From Fabrea salina (lineage: Eukaryota; Ciliophora; Heterotrichea; Heterotrichida; Fabreidae), in assembly GCA_022984795.1 (NCBI GenBank), contig JALIHJ010000016.1, forward strand, positions 245,199-309,198: a DNA stretch of 64,000 nucleotides. Direction: 5' to 3'. The position numbers were made by a program, and so were the translations under genes. Of the stretch, positions 1 through 8,989 are shown piece by piece. Within the stretch, counting starts at the first letter, position 1, and every line of letters starts with the position of its first letter. The notes below the pieces were generated by a model. That model had not been told where the DNA came from. It saw nothing but the letters and a program-made list of their open reading frames with translations, and searched no databases.

Positions 1-509
1 CTTAGTTTAGTGGTTTCTTGGGCTTTCATAAGGGCTTGTTCAGCTTCTTCATACTTGTTGTAGTACAGAAGCACATTGCTGTACTCCACACAAGCAAGGG
101 CTTTGTCATTGCCTTCCAAGTGTTCTAGTGCTAGTTCGTAGCTTTCTATTGAAGTGTTCATAAGGGTTTCTACGGCGTGAGTTAGAGTTTGCTGGTGTAT
201 GTAAGCACACCTTCCTCTCCAAAGGTAAAAAGTTGAGCTGGGACCAGAAGGCACTGAGTAAAAGACCTCGGTGGCTTTGAGCAAGTAGTTGCTGCCTATC
301 AAGTAAGATATCGGTTCTTCGCCCTCTAAACCTAACTCATCGCAATCAACTCTACTTAGTGAAAGACTAGGTCCTGTAATGTTTTCTTGAACAAAAGAAA
401 CCAGCAATGACCTTCCTAGCGCTACTAAAGATTCATTTTCTTGAGGTAAGTCCTCTGGAAAGTTTTCTAGGTTGTCGTGGGCCTCCTGAACTGTGTGTTC
501 ACTAATCAT
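1..509 (-). CDS. TTC27-like TPR protein, N-terminal part (runs off window start)
   Basis: An open frame begins at the ATG complementary to 507-509 and runs without a stop off base 1, giving 169 residues. Residues 94-109 (FYLWRGRCAYIHQQTL) resemble the Trp/Arg..His-Gln stretch I associate with the TTC27/Emw1 family, and residues ~134-165 look like a TPR helix pair (NDKALACVEYSNVLLYYNKY). TTC27 is a poorly characterised TPR protein of other eukaryotes. The start is chosen because it is the first ATG behind the A/T box TTATAAT, which is shared with the divergent gene whose ATG lies 7 bases away. The coding status is solid; the family name is a recollection from a partial protein. Confidence 0.6.
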   Translation of the reverse strand, partial: MISEHTVQEAHDNLENFPEDLPQENESLVALGRSLLVSFVQENITGPSLSLSRVDCDELGLEGEEPISYLIGSNYLLKATEVFYSVPSGPSSTFYLWRGRCAYIHQQTLTHAVETLMNTSIESYELALEHLEGNDKALACVEYSNVLLYYNKYEEAEQALMKAQETTKL

Positions 510-516
510 TTATAAT
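510..516. promoter_or_regulatory. 7-bp divergent inter-ATG spacer TTATAAT
   Basis: The two opposing start codons (minus at 507-509, plus at 517-519) are separated only by TTATAAT. The same A/T-rich box precedes most ATGs in the window, so it is probably the core promoter/initiator or a minimal leader for both genes. That role is inferred from recurrence. Confidence 0.5.
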
Positions 517-3291
517 ATGGACGAAAAGACTGAGTTCTTACGCAAGTCAATTCCAATAAAAGCCTTAAAAGACAAACTAAATCCTAACAGCAGTGTTCGG
601 CTTGAAAGCTTGAAACAACTCTACGAGTCACTTAAGTCAGACAGAACTATTCGGAATTCAATTTCTGAGCCGGTGTCATCGGACGAGCTCACTTACTCCC
701 AAGAAGCTGAGAGTCCTGAGTTGTTGGCTCAGTTGCACTCTGCTTTTCCCGGAAGTTCTAAGTTTGAAAGTTTTAACTCTTTTGAGAGTCCTAATTCAGT
801 TGAACGTGGAACCCAAACAGACCAGTCGAGTGAACAACTTGAAAGTTTAAGAACTCAACTGAAAAGAGTCACAGAAGATTACCACTGCTTAAGAAAAAAA
901 GTTCAAGAGGACCTAGACAAATTTAACTTGGAAGTTTATGAACTACTGGTTTCATATGCCAATCCTCATAAGTCATTTCAGAAGTCCTACACAGTCGACT
1001 GCACCAGTAACTCTGGGTTTGTAGGGAGCTTTGCAACTCAACAAAAAGAAACACTGGAAAAAAGACGCATCTCAAAAATCAAGAGTTCTAGAGAAAATTT
1101 CATGAAAAAGGTAAAAACTTTAGAACGAAATGGTAAAGTTTTTGACGGGCCTAAAGAGTCCCCCAAAGAAGAAGAGTTCCCAATCAAAAAGAAAAAAACC
1201 AATGTAAAAGATGTTGGAAATGAAAAAGAACCCAAGAAAAAGATTCTTGACTTTGACTCTTCAAGTGATGAGTCAGAGTCCCAAGAGTTCCCTAAAAGAA
1301 AAAACACTCCTATTGAAGACGCTCCTGTCTATGAAGAGTCCCAAGAGTTCCCTAAAAGAAAAAACACTCCTATTGAAGACGCTCCTGTCTATGAAGCAAT
1401 GATGACACCAATTGAGCCAACTGAACCAGAGCCACCTAAGTCCTTTATCGAAAAGAAGTTCCACAGCAAAGACCTAAAATGCGAGTCTTCTATTTCAGAA
1501 GAACCTTCAAGTGGCGAGTCCCAACAGTTCCCCAAAAGAAAAAACACTCCTTGTGATAGAACTCGACACAGCCCAACTGACGACGAATTCCAATTACTCC
1601 AAAAAACTAAAGAAAGAAGATACACTTCTGATGCTAAGATGAAAGCAAGGGTAATGCCAACCAAACCAACTGAACTAGAACCTAAGTCCTTTATCAAAAA
1701 GAACTTCGACACCAAAAGCCTAAAAAGCGAATCCTTTATGTCTATTAGCTACGAAAAACTACCTGAAGCCCAAAAACTGAAAACTGAACTCATAAAACTA
1801 GAAAGCAAACTAGAAGCCTTAAACTCAGAACTCAAAGACAAAGACCTACAACTCACTGAAGCTAAAAACAAACTACAGCAACTAAAAACCCAAAAAGACG
1901 AACAAGAAACTGAACTAGAAAACTTTAAACTAGACAGCAAAATAACCAAAACTCACTTAGAAAAAGAAAACCAAAAACTCAAGTCAGACTACGAAAGCTT
2001 ACTAACCAAAACGCACAAACTCAAAGAGAAACTTAAAGAAGCACAAAACAAAAACCAACAACTCAAGAGTTTTGCAGAAGAGTACCAAATCAAGTACTCC
2101 TACATAACAAAATCCAAAACCAAAACAGAAATGCAACTCAAAAGCAAAGCCACTGACAAAAAGTTAATAGCTGAAGAAAACAAGAAGCTGAAAACTATGA
2201 TCGAAGAACTACAAATTGAAAACCAAAAACTAGAACAAAGAATTGAAGAACTGTCCTCAGAAACACCAGACAGCTACCTTCCAGAACTAGAGTCTCTGCT
2301 TCAGAAAGCTCAAAACGAAAACGAGAAACTCAAAGAAGAACTTTTGAACAAACAAAAAGAACTTAGTGACCTCTCCTCAGAGCACTCTGAGTTACTAGAA
2401 AAGTGCAAACAAATCAACAGTCACAAGGAAACTCACCAACTACTCCTCAAAATGAACCAAGAACTACAACTAGCCAAGCAAAAAGAAAACGACAAAATAC
2501 TCGTTATACAAGACATGGAAACCCAAATAGAACAACTGCAAGCAGAATTTGACTTTGAAAAAAGGAAACACTCAGAAGTACTTCAGAAGTACTACGAACT
2601 CAAAAACAACTACAAAGAAGTTTTTGTAAACAGTGATGACTCTCAAAAACTTAAGTCACTCTCTAAAAAAACCCAAAAGTACTCCCAAGAAAACTCCAAG
2701 TTGAAGGACCAAATAAGTGACTACCAACAAAAGTTAGCCCAAAAAGAAAACAAAATCAAAGACTCCACAAAAACTATTTTTGTCCTTGAAAAGAACCTTA
2801 AAAACTTCTCTCAAGAAAAAGAAAAGCTCGCTAAGCATTACCAAGCCCAGTTGTCAGACCTAAAAACACAACTTTCAAGGGAAAAAGCCAAAAACCAAGA
2901 ACTGATCAAAAAAGTAGACAAACTCCAAAAAAAACTAAGCAACTACGAAGCTTCACTGGAAACTATTTCTACAGAGGGAAACAGAAAGTACTCAGTTACA
3001 GAATCTATTGAGTTCATCAAAGAATTTATAAACCTACAAACTTCTAGACTGCAAAAAATCAACCAAAAAAGACGCTTCTTAGAAGACTACTTCAGCGAAG
3101 TTAACTTCTTGACTGTTGAGAACCAAGAGTTCTTAGACGGAATAGAAGATCTCCAAAAAGAAGTTTCTATCCTGGAAGAGCAGAACTCGCTTAGTGAGAA
3201 GAACGTAGACCTTGAAAAGCTCCTTAGAAACAAAACTGAAGAAGTTGAAATACTAAAGTCAGAAATCCAAAAACTCAAAGAAACTGAATAA
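517..3291 (+). CDS. Long coiled-coil protein with Ser/Lys-rich N-terminal half
   Basis: This encodes 924 residues, starting MDEKTEFLRK. The ATG at 517 is chosen over the in-frame upstream GTG because it follows the usual A/T box. Residues ~1-410 are low-complexity, rich in Ser, Glu, Lys and Pro, with repeats of the type ESQEFPKRKNTP; two copies are an exact 60-base tandem duplication and a third is diverged. Residues ~415-920 are almost uninterrupted heptad coiled coil (Leu/Lys/Glu/Gln). No enzymatic domain is visible. The same architecture is common in ciliate basal-body, centriolar or cortical fibre proteins, but nothing here fixes the location. The next gene begins 21 bases downstream on the same strand. 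Confidence 0.85.
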   Translation: MDEKTEFLRKSIPIKALKDKLNPNSSVRLESLKQLYESLKSDRTIRNSISEPVSSDELTYSQEAESPELLAQLHSAFPGSSKFESFNSFESPNSVERGTQTDQSSEQLESLRTQLKRVTEDYHCLRKKVQEDLDKFNLEVYELLVSYANPHKSFQKSYTVDCTSNSGFVGSFATQQKETLEKRRISKIKSSRENFMKKVKTLERNGKVFDGPKESPKEEEFPIKKKKTNVKDVGNEKEPKKKILDFDSSSDESESQEFPKRKNTPIEDAPVYEESQEFPKRKNTPIEDAPVYEAMMTPIEPTEPEPPKSFIEKKFHSKDLKCESSISEEPSSGESQQFPKRKNTPCDRTRHSPTDDEFQLLQKTKERRYTSDAKMKARVMPTKPTELEPKSFIKKNFDTKSLKSESFMSISYEKLPEAQKLKTELIKLESKLEALNSELKDKDLQLTEAKNKLQQLKTQKDEQETELENFKLDSKITKTHLEKENQKLKSDYESLLTKTHKLKEKLKEAQNKNQQLKSFAEEYQIKYSYITKSKTKTEMQLKSKATDKKLIAEENKKLKTMIEELQIENQKLEQRIEELSSETPDSYLPELESLLQKAQNENEKLKEELLNKQKELSDLSSEHSELLEKCKQINSHKETHQLLLKMNQELQLAKQKENDKILVIQDMETQIEQLQAEFDFEKRKHSEVLQKYYELKNNYKEVFVNSDDSQKLKSLSKKTQKYSQENSKLKDQISDYQQKLAQKENKIKDSTKTIFVLEKNLKNFSQEKEKLAKHYQAQLSDLKTQLSREKAKNQELIKKVDKLQKKLSNYEASLETISTEGNRKYSVTESIEFIKEFINLQTSRLQKINQKRRFLEDYFSEVNFLTVENQEFLDGIEDLQKEVSILEEQNSLSEKNVDLEKLLRNKTEEVEILKSEIQKLKETE
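1276..1395 (+). repeat. Perfect 2 x 60-base tandem duplication inside the coiled-coil gene
   Basis: Bases 1276-1335 and 1336-1395 are identical copies of a 20-codon unit beginning GAGTCCCAAGAGTTCCC. A diverged partial third copy begins near 1518 (ESQQFPKRKNTP). The in-frame unit and zero divergence point to a recent duplication. Confidence 0.95.
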
Positions 3292-3312
3292 TAATTCTTG
3301 TAAGTATTTAAA

Positions 3313-4968
3313 ATGGACCACGACAACTCCATCCCAAGAATGCAAGCAAGGTACTCAGAGCAAGAAGAAACCCTTATCCAAGAACCAGAAACTCCCAAAC
3401 CTTCTTATACAAGACCCAAAAACAAATTTCACTCCAAAAATTCCAACTCGCCATCAAAATTCTTAGAAAAGAACAAAAAGCAACTTGAAAACAAACAAAA
3501 GTCCCTCATCGAAAAAAGAATCCAGAAACACGAAAAAGCCAAAGCTGAACTGGAACTTAAAAAGAAAAGAGAACTCAAAAAACAAAAGAAGATCCAAAAA
3601 CTCTACCAAGAAAGAGTTAAGGTCGAAAACGAGTTTGAACTAGCTGCAATCACTATCCAAAGGTACTCAAGAGGGTACTTGGTTCGGAAGTTCCTTAAAG
3701 AAAGTCTTCGTGAAGTCTTCTTAGACCAACACGTTGAAATCTTCGAAGAAGACATTTGGCTAAGTTTAGGAGAAACTGGGCACAAAGCAGCTACAACAAT
3801 CCAAAAGAACTTAAGAGGTTTCTTAGCCAGGAAAGAACTCAGCCCAACTCCAAAAGACCTAGTGAACCAAAAGATCCACTCAGCAAAGGTCATTCAAAAG
3901 CACACCAGAAGGTTCTTAGCTCAAAAAACTTACCAAAAGAAGCTGCAAGAAAAAGCCAAGTTTGAAAAACTAGAAGTTATTAAAGAAAGACTTAAGTCTA
4001 TCAGAGTAAACAACTTCTTACTTAAAAAGAAGTTTGTCTGGAAAACCATCAGAAAAAAGCACGGACTCGAAGACAACTCTCCTCAAGAAAAATTCATTCA
4101 AGCTCAAAACGAAGAGAGCTTTGAAGAGTTAAACAAAGAAAACAATGCAACTCAGCTTCCACAAACCAACAACTTCAAAGAAAAGCTCACTATCAAAACT
4201 TCAGAGCCTTCTTGGACAAAACAAAGCATCAAGTTCACTGCAGAAACTCCAACTGGCAAGATCATACCCCCAAGAACTCCTAACTGGAAAAGCACTAAAC
4301 CTGTTTTAGCAAAAGAAAGCTCCTTGAACTTCCAAAGCCCCAAATCTGGTGGTTTCAACCGACCCAAAACCAAACCAGAACACCCTAAACCTTCAGAGTA
4401 CTCTAAACCAGAGCACCCTAAACCCCCTATTAACCCTTCTTCTAACTTTTTAAAGCCCACTCAGACTTACTTGATTAAATACCAAGAACCTGAGTACCTC
4501 CAGCCTAAACGACTCAGAACTTCTAAAAACAAAAAAATCAGGCCGCTAACTAGACCTTACCAAAAAAACACTAAGTCCCGCGAAAAGTACATAAACGAAC
4601 TCCTATCAAAGTCAAGAGCTGCTTCAGCCAACACTAAACTCAGAAAACCTGAACTCCTTTTAGACAACCTAAAAAAAGAATGCAACCTTCCACCAATAAA
4701 AACTAAAGACTCCAAAAAAACCTCTCCGAAAAGCCTTGTAAATAAAACCGAACCCAAACTAAACATCCCCCAGATCTACGAACCTGAGAACTCCAGCAAC
4801 TACGAACCCCCTTCAATGCTATCTTACGACTTCAAAACAGCCCTGCCTGAAATGTTTAACTTCGTCCGTGAATACGGTCAAAACATCCAAAGCGAAAAAA
4901 GAACTGAAAGACCCCAACTCAAAAAAGTCTTCAGGGAAATAAAGTTTTCACTGCTTAACAATAACTAA
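3313..4968 (+). CDS. IQ-motif protein with coiled-coil and Pro/Lys-rich tail
   Basis: This encodes 551 residues, with the ATG directly behind TATTTAAA. Residues ~50-110 are a Lys/Glu-rich helical coiled coil. Three IQ-type calmodulin-binding motifs follow near residues 111, 159 and 191 (AAITIQRYSRGYLVRKF, ATTIQKNLRGFLARKEL, SAKVIQKHTRRFLAQKT). The C-terminal half is basic and Pro/Ser-rich and looks disordered. In protists such proteins usually bind calmodulin or centrin at basal bodies or cytoskeletal fibres; that role is inferred. The stop TAA lies only 3 bases from the stop of the convergent EF-hand gene. A second IQ protein is found at 52.1-53.2 kb. Confidence 0.85.
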   Translation: MDHDNSIPRMQARYSEQEETLIQEPETPKPSYTRPKNKFHSKNSNSPSKFLEKNKKQLENKQKSLIEKRIQKHEKAKAELELKKKRELKKQKKIQKLYQERVKVENEFELAAITIQRYSRGYLVRKFLKESLREVFLDQHVEIFEEDIWLSLGETGHKAATTIQKNLRGFLARKELSPTPKDLVNQKIHSAKVIQKHTRRFLAQKTYQKKLQEKAKFEKLEVIKERLKSIRVNNFLLKKKFVWKTIRKKHGLEDNSPQEKFIQAQNEESFEELNKENNATQLPQTNNFKEKLTIKTSEPSWTKQSIKFTAETPTGKIIPPRTPNWKSTKPVLAKESSLNFQSPKSGGFNRPKTKPEHPKPSEYSKPEHPKPPINPSSNFLKPTQTYLIKYQEPEYLQPKRLRTSKNKKIRPLTRPYQKNTKSREKYINELLSKSRAASANTKLRKPELLLDNLKKECNLPPIKTKDSKKTSPKSLVNKTEPKLNIPQIYEPENSSNYEPPSMLSYDFKTALPEMFNFVREYGQNIQSEKRTERPQLKKVFREIKFSLLNNN

Positions 4969-4971
4969 GAG

Positions 4972-6984
4972 TTAACGCCTTGAAACTCCCCAAACGTTCT
5001 TTAAACACTGTTGGAAGTACCTTTCGTCTTGTATAGTAGCTGACACACACGAGTAGTACTCTATAAACTCTTCGTCACTCACAACTTTAGACTTTAAGTT
5101 GCCTGTAAACACTTCGTGGTGGCTTTCAAAAGAGTCCAGAAAGTCGTAGTAAACCTCTTCGGAGGAGCACTTGCCACTTTTAACGTCTGGGTGCTCATTA
5201 GGGTTGAATTCTTTTTTGAGGGTTTCTACATAAACCTTTGAGTCTCCGTCCTTGTCTAGGTGCTCGAAGGCGTTCACCACTAGTTCTTTTCTTTCTCTGT
5301 TCATTTCGCCTCTGAGCCTTTTTATAATTTCTTCCACACTCACACCTCCTGACCTGTCGATGTCGCAGTACCTAAACGCAGCCTTAACTTCTTCTTCGTC
5401 TAGTTTGAGTCTGAAGTCTTTCAGGGACTTTGCAAACTCACTCGGTTCAAGCACTTGGGTTCCGTTCTCATCGTACTCTAAAAGTTGTTTCTTTAAGTTA
5501 ATGTAAGCGTACCTTCCTCTAAGGGTTATTTTCTCTCTGAGACTTGCGATTATTTGCTCCCCAGTTTTAGTAGTTTTGGGAGCTACGTTCAGCACTGGAA
5601 TCCCTGCGGCAGGAACTTCTAGTCCGTAGTTGGAGTAGCTTTTAGAGGAAGTAGACCACCCCTGAAACGAAGGAGTGGTTCCAAACGGCGCAGAGGACAG
5701 CAAAGAACCTTCTAAGTAAGCTCTGTGATGGTCCTGCAGCCACTGCTGCTTGTGGTTGGGATTAGAACTCGGAGGATTTAAGTTCCAGCAACCAAATACT
5801 ATTTCGCTGAAAGTATCGTCTGATTCCAATGTGGAGGACAGAAAAGTATAGTACTCAACAAACTCCTCGTAAGTCACTTCTTTTGAGTTTGTTAGAATTC
5901 TGTGGTGCACTTCAAAGGTATCCATAAAATCCAGCATAACTTCTTCTTGGGTCTTTTTGCCACTTCTAACATAGGGGTGCTTGTGGGCGTGGAAACTATC
6001 TTTGAGTTCATTCAGGTCAAGGCACCCTCGGGACCTAGCAAGTTTTTCCCAGGCTTGGTCAACTACGTTTTTCCTTTGAAGACTCAAACTACCCACTACA
6101 GCTTTCAAAAGCTCGTGGTACTCAGTGTAGCCTGACTGGTCAGTATCAATAGCTTCGAAAATAGAAAGGATCTCTCTATCATCAAACCCTAGTTTGAAGT
6201 CCCGACAAGACTTAGCAAACTCCTGGAAACTCAGAAACCCTGAGCAGTCATCGTCCATTACGTGAAACTGCCTAGCCAAGCCCACGACTCCTCTGAGTCC
6301 TCTAGCTTTAATTTTGTCACTGAACTTTTGAAGCATGGGTTCTGGGCTCTTGGCTTTGACTACAGGGTATTTTTTTCTAGGTTTTGGTGTTGGAAGCCAG
6401 CAGTTTTTAACTGCAAGTTCAAAGTAAGCATCTTTTTGTATTCCAGTGGAAACATAGGAGTAAAAGTCCAAAAAGGTTTCTTCTGTAACTGGGTCGCCCA
6501 TGAAAGAGTGGTGCATTTGGAAAGCGCCTAAGAATTCTTCATAGATGTCTTGAGGGTCTACTTTCCCAGCTTCTGGGTGCTGGGTTGGGTTGTACATCGA
6601 AACAAGTTGCTCAGCGTTTATTTCTCCTTGTGGCACTAGTTTCCTAAATACTTCTTGAACTACTTGCGTTCTGTAAGGACCCAGTTTCCCTTTGAGAGTA
6701 TGGATCAAGTCCATGTAGTTGACTTCTCCTGTGTTTTCAGGGTCGAAGTACCTCACTATTAAGTTTGCTTCAAGGTCGCGGATGCTAAATCTATAGTCGT
6801 AAAGTGCTTGCAGAAATTCTTCGTGAGTCAAAAGTTGGCTTTCGTAATCGTCACGAAGGCTGAAGTGACGAGTTAGTCCTAGTAAGCCTCTAAGGCCTCT
6901 TTTGAGGACTTCAGACTTGATTTCTCCCAGCAGAGTTTTGACGTGGGTTTCCTCTGACCTTGTTAGCATTCTAGACCTTTTCAT
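4972..6984 (-). CDS. Triple calcyphosin-like EF-hand calcium-binding protein
   Basis: This encodes 670 residues built as three copies of a calcyphosin-type module of about 180 residues, at about 27-200, 228-405 and 480-665. Each module starts with a RGLRG(L/V)xGLxRxF-like helix (module 3: RGRYAYINLKKQL) and contains several EF-hand loops. Good loops are DDDCSGFLSFQEF, DTDQSGYTEYHEL, DIDRSGGVSVEEI and DKDGDSKVYVETL. Module 1 loops are degenerate (DPENTGEVNYMDL lacks parts of the canonical ligand set). Calcyphosin-like proteins are Ca2+ sensors, common in ciliates and often ciliary or cortical. The start MKRSRM follows an A/T-rich stretch. The unequal quality of the loops suggests that only some bind Ca2+. 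Confidence 0.85.
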   Translation of the reverse strand: MKRSRMLTRSEETHVKTLLGEIKSEVLKRGLRGLLGLTRHFSLRDDYESQLLTHEEFLQALYDYRFSIRDLEANLIVRYFDPENTGEVNYMDLIHTLKGKLGPYRTQVVQEVFRKLVPQGEINAEQLVSMYNPTQHPEAGKVDPQDIYEEFLGAFQMHHSFMGDPVTEETFLDFYSYVSTGIQKDAYFELAVKNCWLPTPKPRKKYPVVKAKSPEPMLQKFSDKIKARGLRGVVGLARQFHVMDDDCSGFLSFQEFAKSCRDFKLGFDDREILSIFEAIDTDQSGYTEYHELLKAVVGSLSLQRKNVVDQAWEKLARSRGCLDLNELKDSFHAHKHPYVRSGKKTQEEVMLDFMDTFEVHHRILTNSKEVTYEEFVEYYTFLSSTLESDDTFSEIVFGCWNLNPPSSNPNHKQQWLQDHHRAYLEGSLLSSAPFGTTPSFQGWSTSSKSYSNYGLEVPAAGIPVLNVAPKTTKTGEQIIASLREKITLRGRYAYINLKKQLLEYDENGTQVLEPSEFAKSLKDFRLKLDEEEVKAAFRYCDIDRSGGVSVEEIIKRLRGEMNRERKELVVNAFEHLDKDGDSKVYVETLKKEFNPNEHPDVKSGKCSSEEVYYDFLDSFESHHEVFTGNLKSKVVSDEEFIEYYSCVSATIQDERYFQQCLKNVWGVSRR

Positions 6985-7001
6985 ACTTATTAAGACTTAA
7001 T

Positions 7002-7643
7002 TTAAAACAAAGACTGAAGAGTAAAAGCAATATGGTTTACTTCTTCTTGGAGTAGTTGTCTGTGGCATACAGGACACCTAAAGTCCGAAGTTTTGAGCTG
7101 CTGGTTCAAACAAAAGTAACACACCACACAGCCCTGTGAGCAAATAGCAGTTTCTTGAGGGGCTTTTGGAACTTTGCAGTTCTGGCAAACGTTAGGCTGG
7201 GGCACTTGGGACTCTGAGTGAGCTAACTGGAACAAGGTAGAAAGTCTTAGCTTTTCCAGGTCTGCGTTTTGGGTGCCCAAAGCGGATATGACAGCTTCCA
7301 TGCAGTCTAAAGCTCTGTAAGTTTCTCGTAAGCTCAAAGTTTGTTGGTGGGCCCAAGCGTTCCGGTAAAACTTAACCAAGGTAAACACGGCTCTTGGTAT
7401 TTTTTTTCCTAGTTTTTTTTCAAATAGTCCTTCCCAGTGTGAGTGTAGAATTTGAATTAAAACTATCAAGTCCCAGCTCTGGGGCTTTTTTCTGTGGGTC
7501 ATTATTGAGTCTGAACCTGGGGGGTTGAGTGCTTTTTGTTCCCAGTCGTAGCCGAACTCGTTCATGAGTTCTTTAGTCACTGCTTCAAACAAAGCATTCC
7601 TAAACAAACTTACCGACTCTTGAAATATTTGCTGCGGCTCCAT
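7002..7643 (-). CDS. Swt1-type HEPN domain fused to a C-terminal RING-like zinc finger
   Basis: This encodes 213 residues. Residues ~10-125 are helical and match the Swt1/HEPN pattern: R94-N-A-W-A-H99 fits the HEPN Rx4-6H ribonuclease motif and is followed by a LRETYRALDCMEAVISALG-like helix. Residues 153-194 have CxxC...CxxxCxxCxxC...CPVCH spacing typical of a RING or RING-like finger. HEPN domains are often RNA-cleaving or RNA-binding, and RING fingers recruit ubiquitin E2 enzymes; the combined function is not known to me. The gene is tandem on the minus strand between the protease (13 bases) and the EF-hand protein (17 bases). The HEPN call rests on motif reading only. Confidence 0.7.
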   Translation of the reverse strand: MEPQQIFQESVSLFRNALFEAVTKELMNEFGYDWEQKALNPPGSDSIMTHRKKPQSWDLIVLIQILHSHWEGLFEKKLGKKIPRAVFTLVKFYRNAWAHQQTLSLRETYRALDCMEAVISALGTQNADLEKLRLSTLFQLAHSESQVPQPNVCQNCKVPKAPQETAICSQGCVVCYFCLNQQLKTSDFRCPVCHRQLLQEEVNHIAFTLQSLF

Positions 7644-7656
7644 TATTTGTAATTAA

Positions 7657-8916
7657 CTAAGAGTTATTATTTCTTCTACATTTGTGAATAAGGAATATTA
7701 AAACCAGAACCAGAATAGCTGCCCCTACTCCCCCAATAAACCCCAAAATAACTTTCCAGCTTTCGTTTGGTTCCGAGATTTGGTTATTTATAGAGGGCAC
7801 CAAACCAACTTTTTTGTGCTCCATGTCAAAAATAGCGTAGTACTTCCTTAGAAACACGTCGCCTAATAACCAAAAGTTCCCCTTCCCAATGCTCACCATC
7901 AACAGTTGGCAAAAATTGTTGTACCTCCAAAAGTACTGTTGGGGCTCCAAAGTAAACTGAGACCCGTCCAACACCAAAGTGATTTGGGGGTAGTCGCTGA
8001 TTTGGTAATGCACTCCACAGTCACAAACCAGAAACCCGTAAGAAGAGTAACAGTCGCCTTTTCTCGAAATAGCTACCATAACTTCCAGGAGTTCTGCTCC
8101 TGGAGCTTGGATTAAACTAGTTCCTGTGTCCAGAATACCTACCACAGAGATCAAGTTTATTTCTTCAGAACCCACCTTGACTGAGTTAAGTGGTACTGCC
8201 CAGTACCCCGTTTCCGAAAAGACTTTCACACTTGTAACTTGGCTAGAAACAGCATAGGCCTCCAAGTCGTAACCGCCAATAATGATGTTTGACTTGGGCC
8301 TGGGAACCAGAGCTCCAAAGTCGTTGTCGCTTAAGTATATTGCAAAGACTTGGTTTTCTATGATCTTTTGTTCTTTGAGGCTGTCCATAAGGGTGTACTG
8401 TCCATCAGAAAGCCGCTTGAACCCCAACCCCAACACTCCGTCAGCTTGCATAGTTCCAAAGTCTTGGTCTTTAACTACCAAAACAAAGGTTTGGTTTTTC
8501 ACTGACAAGTTGAGGTTGTCTCCAATGCAGACGACGTCGTTTGAAATATAACCTTCTGCATTGCCCTTCCCGTACCTCAAAATCAAGTATTTGTTTGTCT
8601 CGGAAAAAGTCACTGAGTCATTGGGATCGAATTGACTAGAAGAACTGTGGCAGTAAGTGCAGTTTTTAGAAGCTATCCACATCCACTAAATATCCCTTAC
8701 AGAAGACCCAGTGTCGAAAATAAGACTGAAGCGCTGCGGTGGAGTACCTACTGAAACCTCTCCTTTATACTGAATCTGAGTAAAGTTTACGTTTTCTATG
8801 TTGTTCAAAAACACTGAAGCATTTCCTTTAAACAAAGATACAAAAGGAGAAATCGGCTCTATCGGAATCTGTAATACGCCGTATGCACAGTATATTAATA
8901 CATTGTATATTAACAT
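7657..8916 (-). CDS. Membrane-anchored pepsin-like aspartic protease (one 15-nt intron)
   Basis: Exons are 8701-8916 and 7657-8685, giving 414 residues once the 15-base intron at 8686-8700 is removed. Splicing restores FDTGSS-WMWIAS, the normal A1-family sequence after the first catalytic Asp (D68). The second catalytic motif is ILDTGTSL (D258) and the flap Tyr is in RYGKG (about Y110). An N-terminal hydrophobic stretch looks like a signal peptide. A strong membrane helix near residues 384-406 ends in a short basic tail (HKCRRNNNS), so the enzyme is probably a type I membrane protein of the endolysosomal system or cell surface. Without splicing the frame breaks exactly between the two active-site halves. 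Confidence 0.9.
8686..8700 (-). other. 15-nt spliceosomal intron (aspartic protease)
   Basis: On the minus strand it reads GTAAGGGATATTTAG. It contains an in-frame TAG, is phase 0 and has A at position 10. Removal joins FDTGSS to WMWIASKN, as in other pepsins. Confidence 0.92.
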
Positions 8917-8989
8917 TTTTGACTTCTAGATGGAAGCCTTAAAGACTCCAGTTAGCTCAGAGTCTAGATTTAAGTTCTGGTTTAATTAG

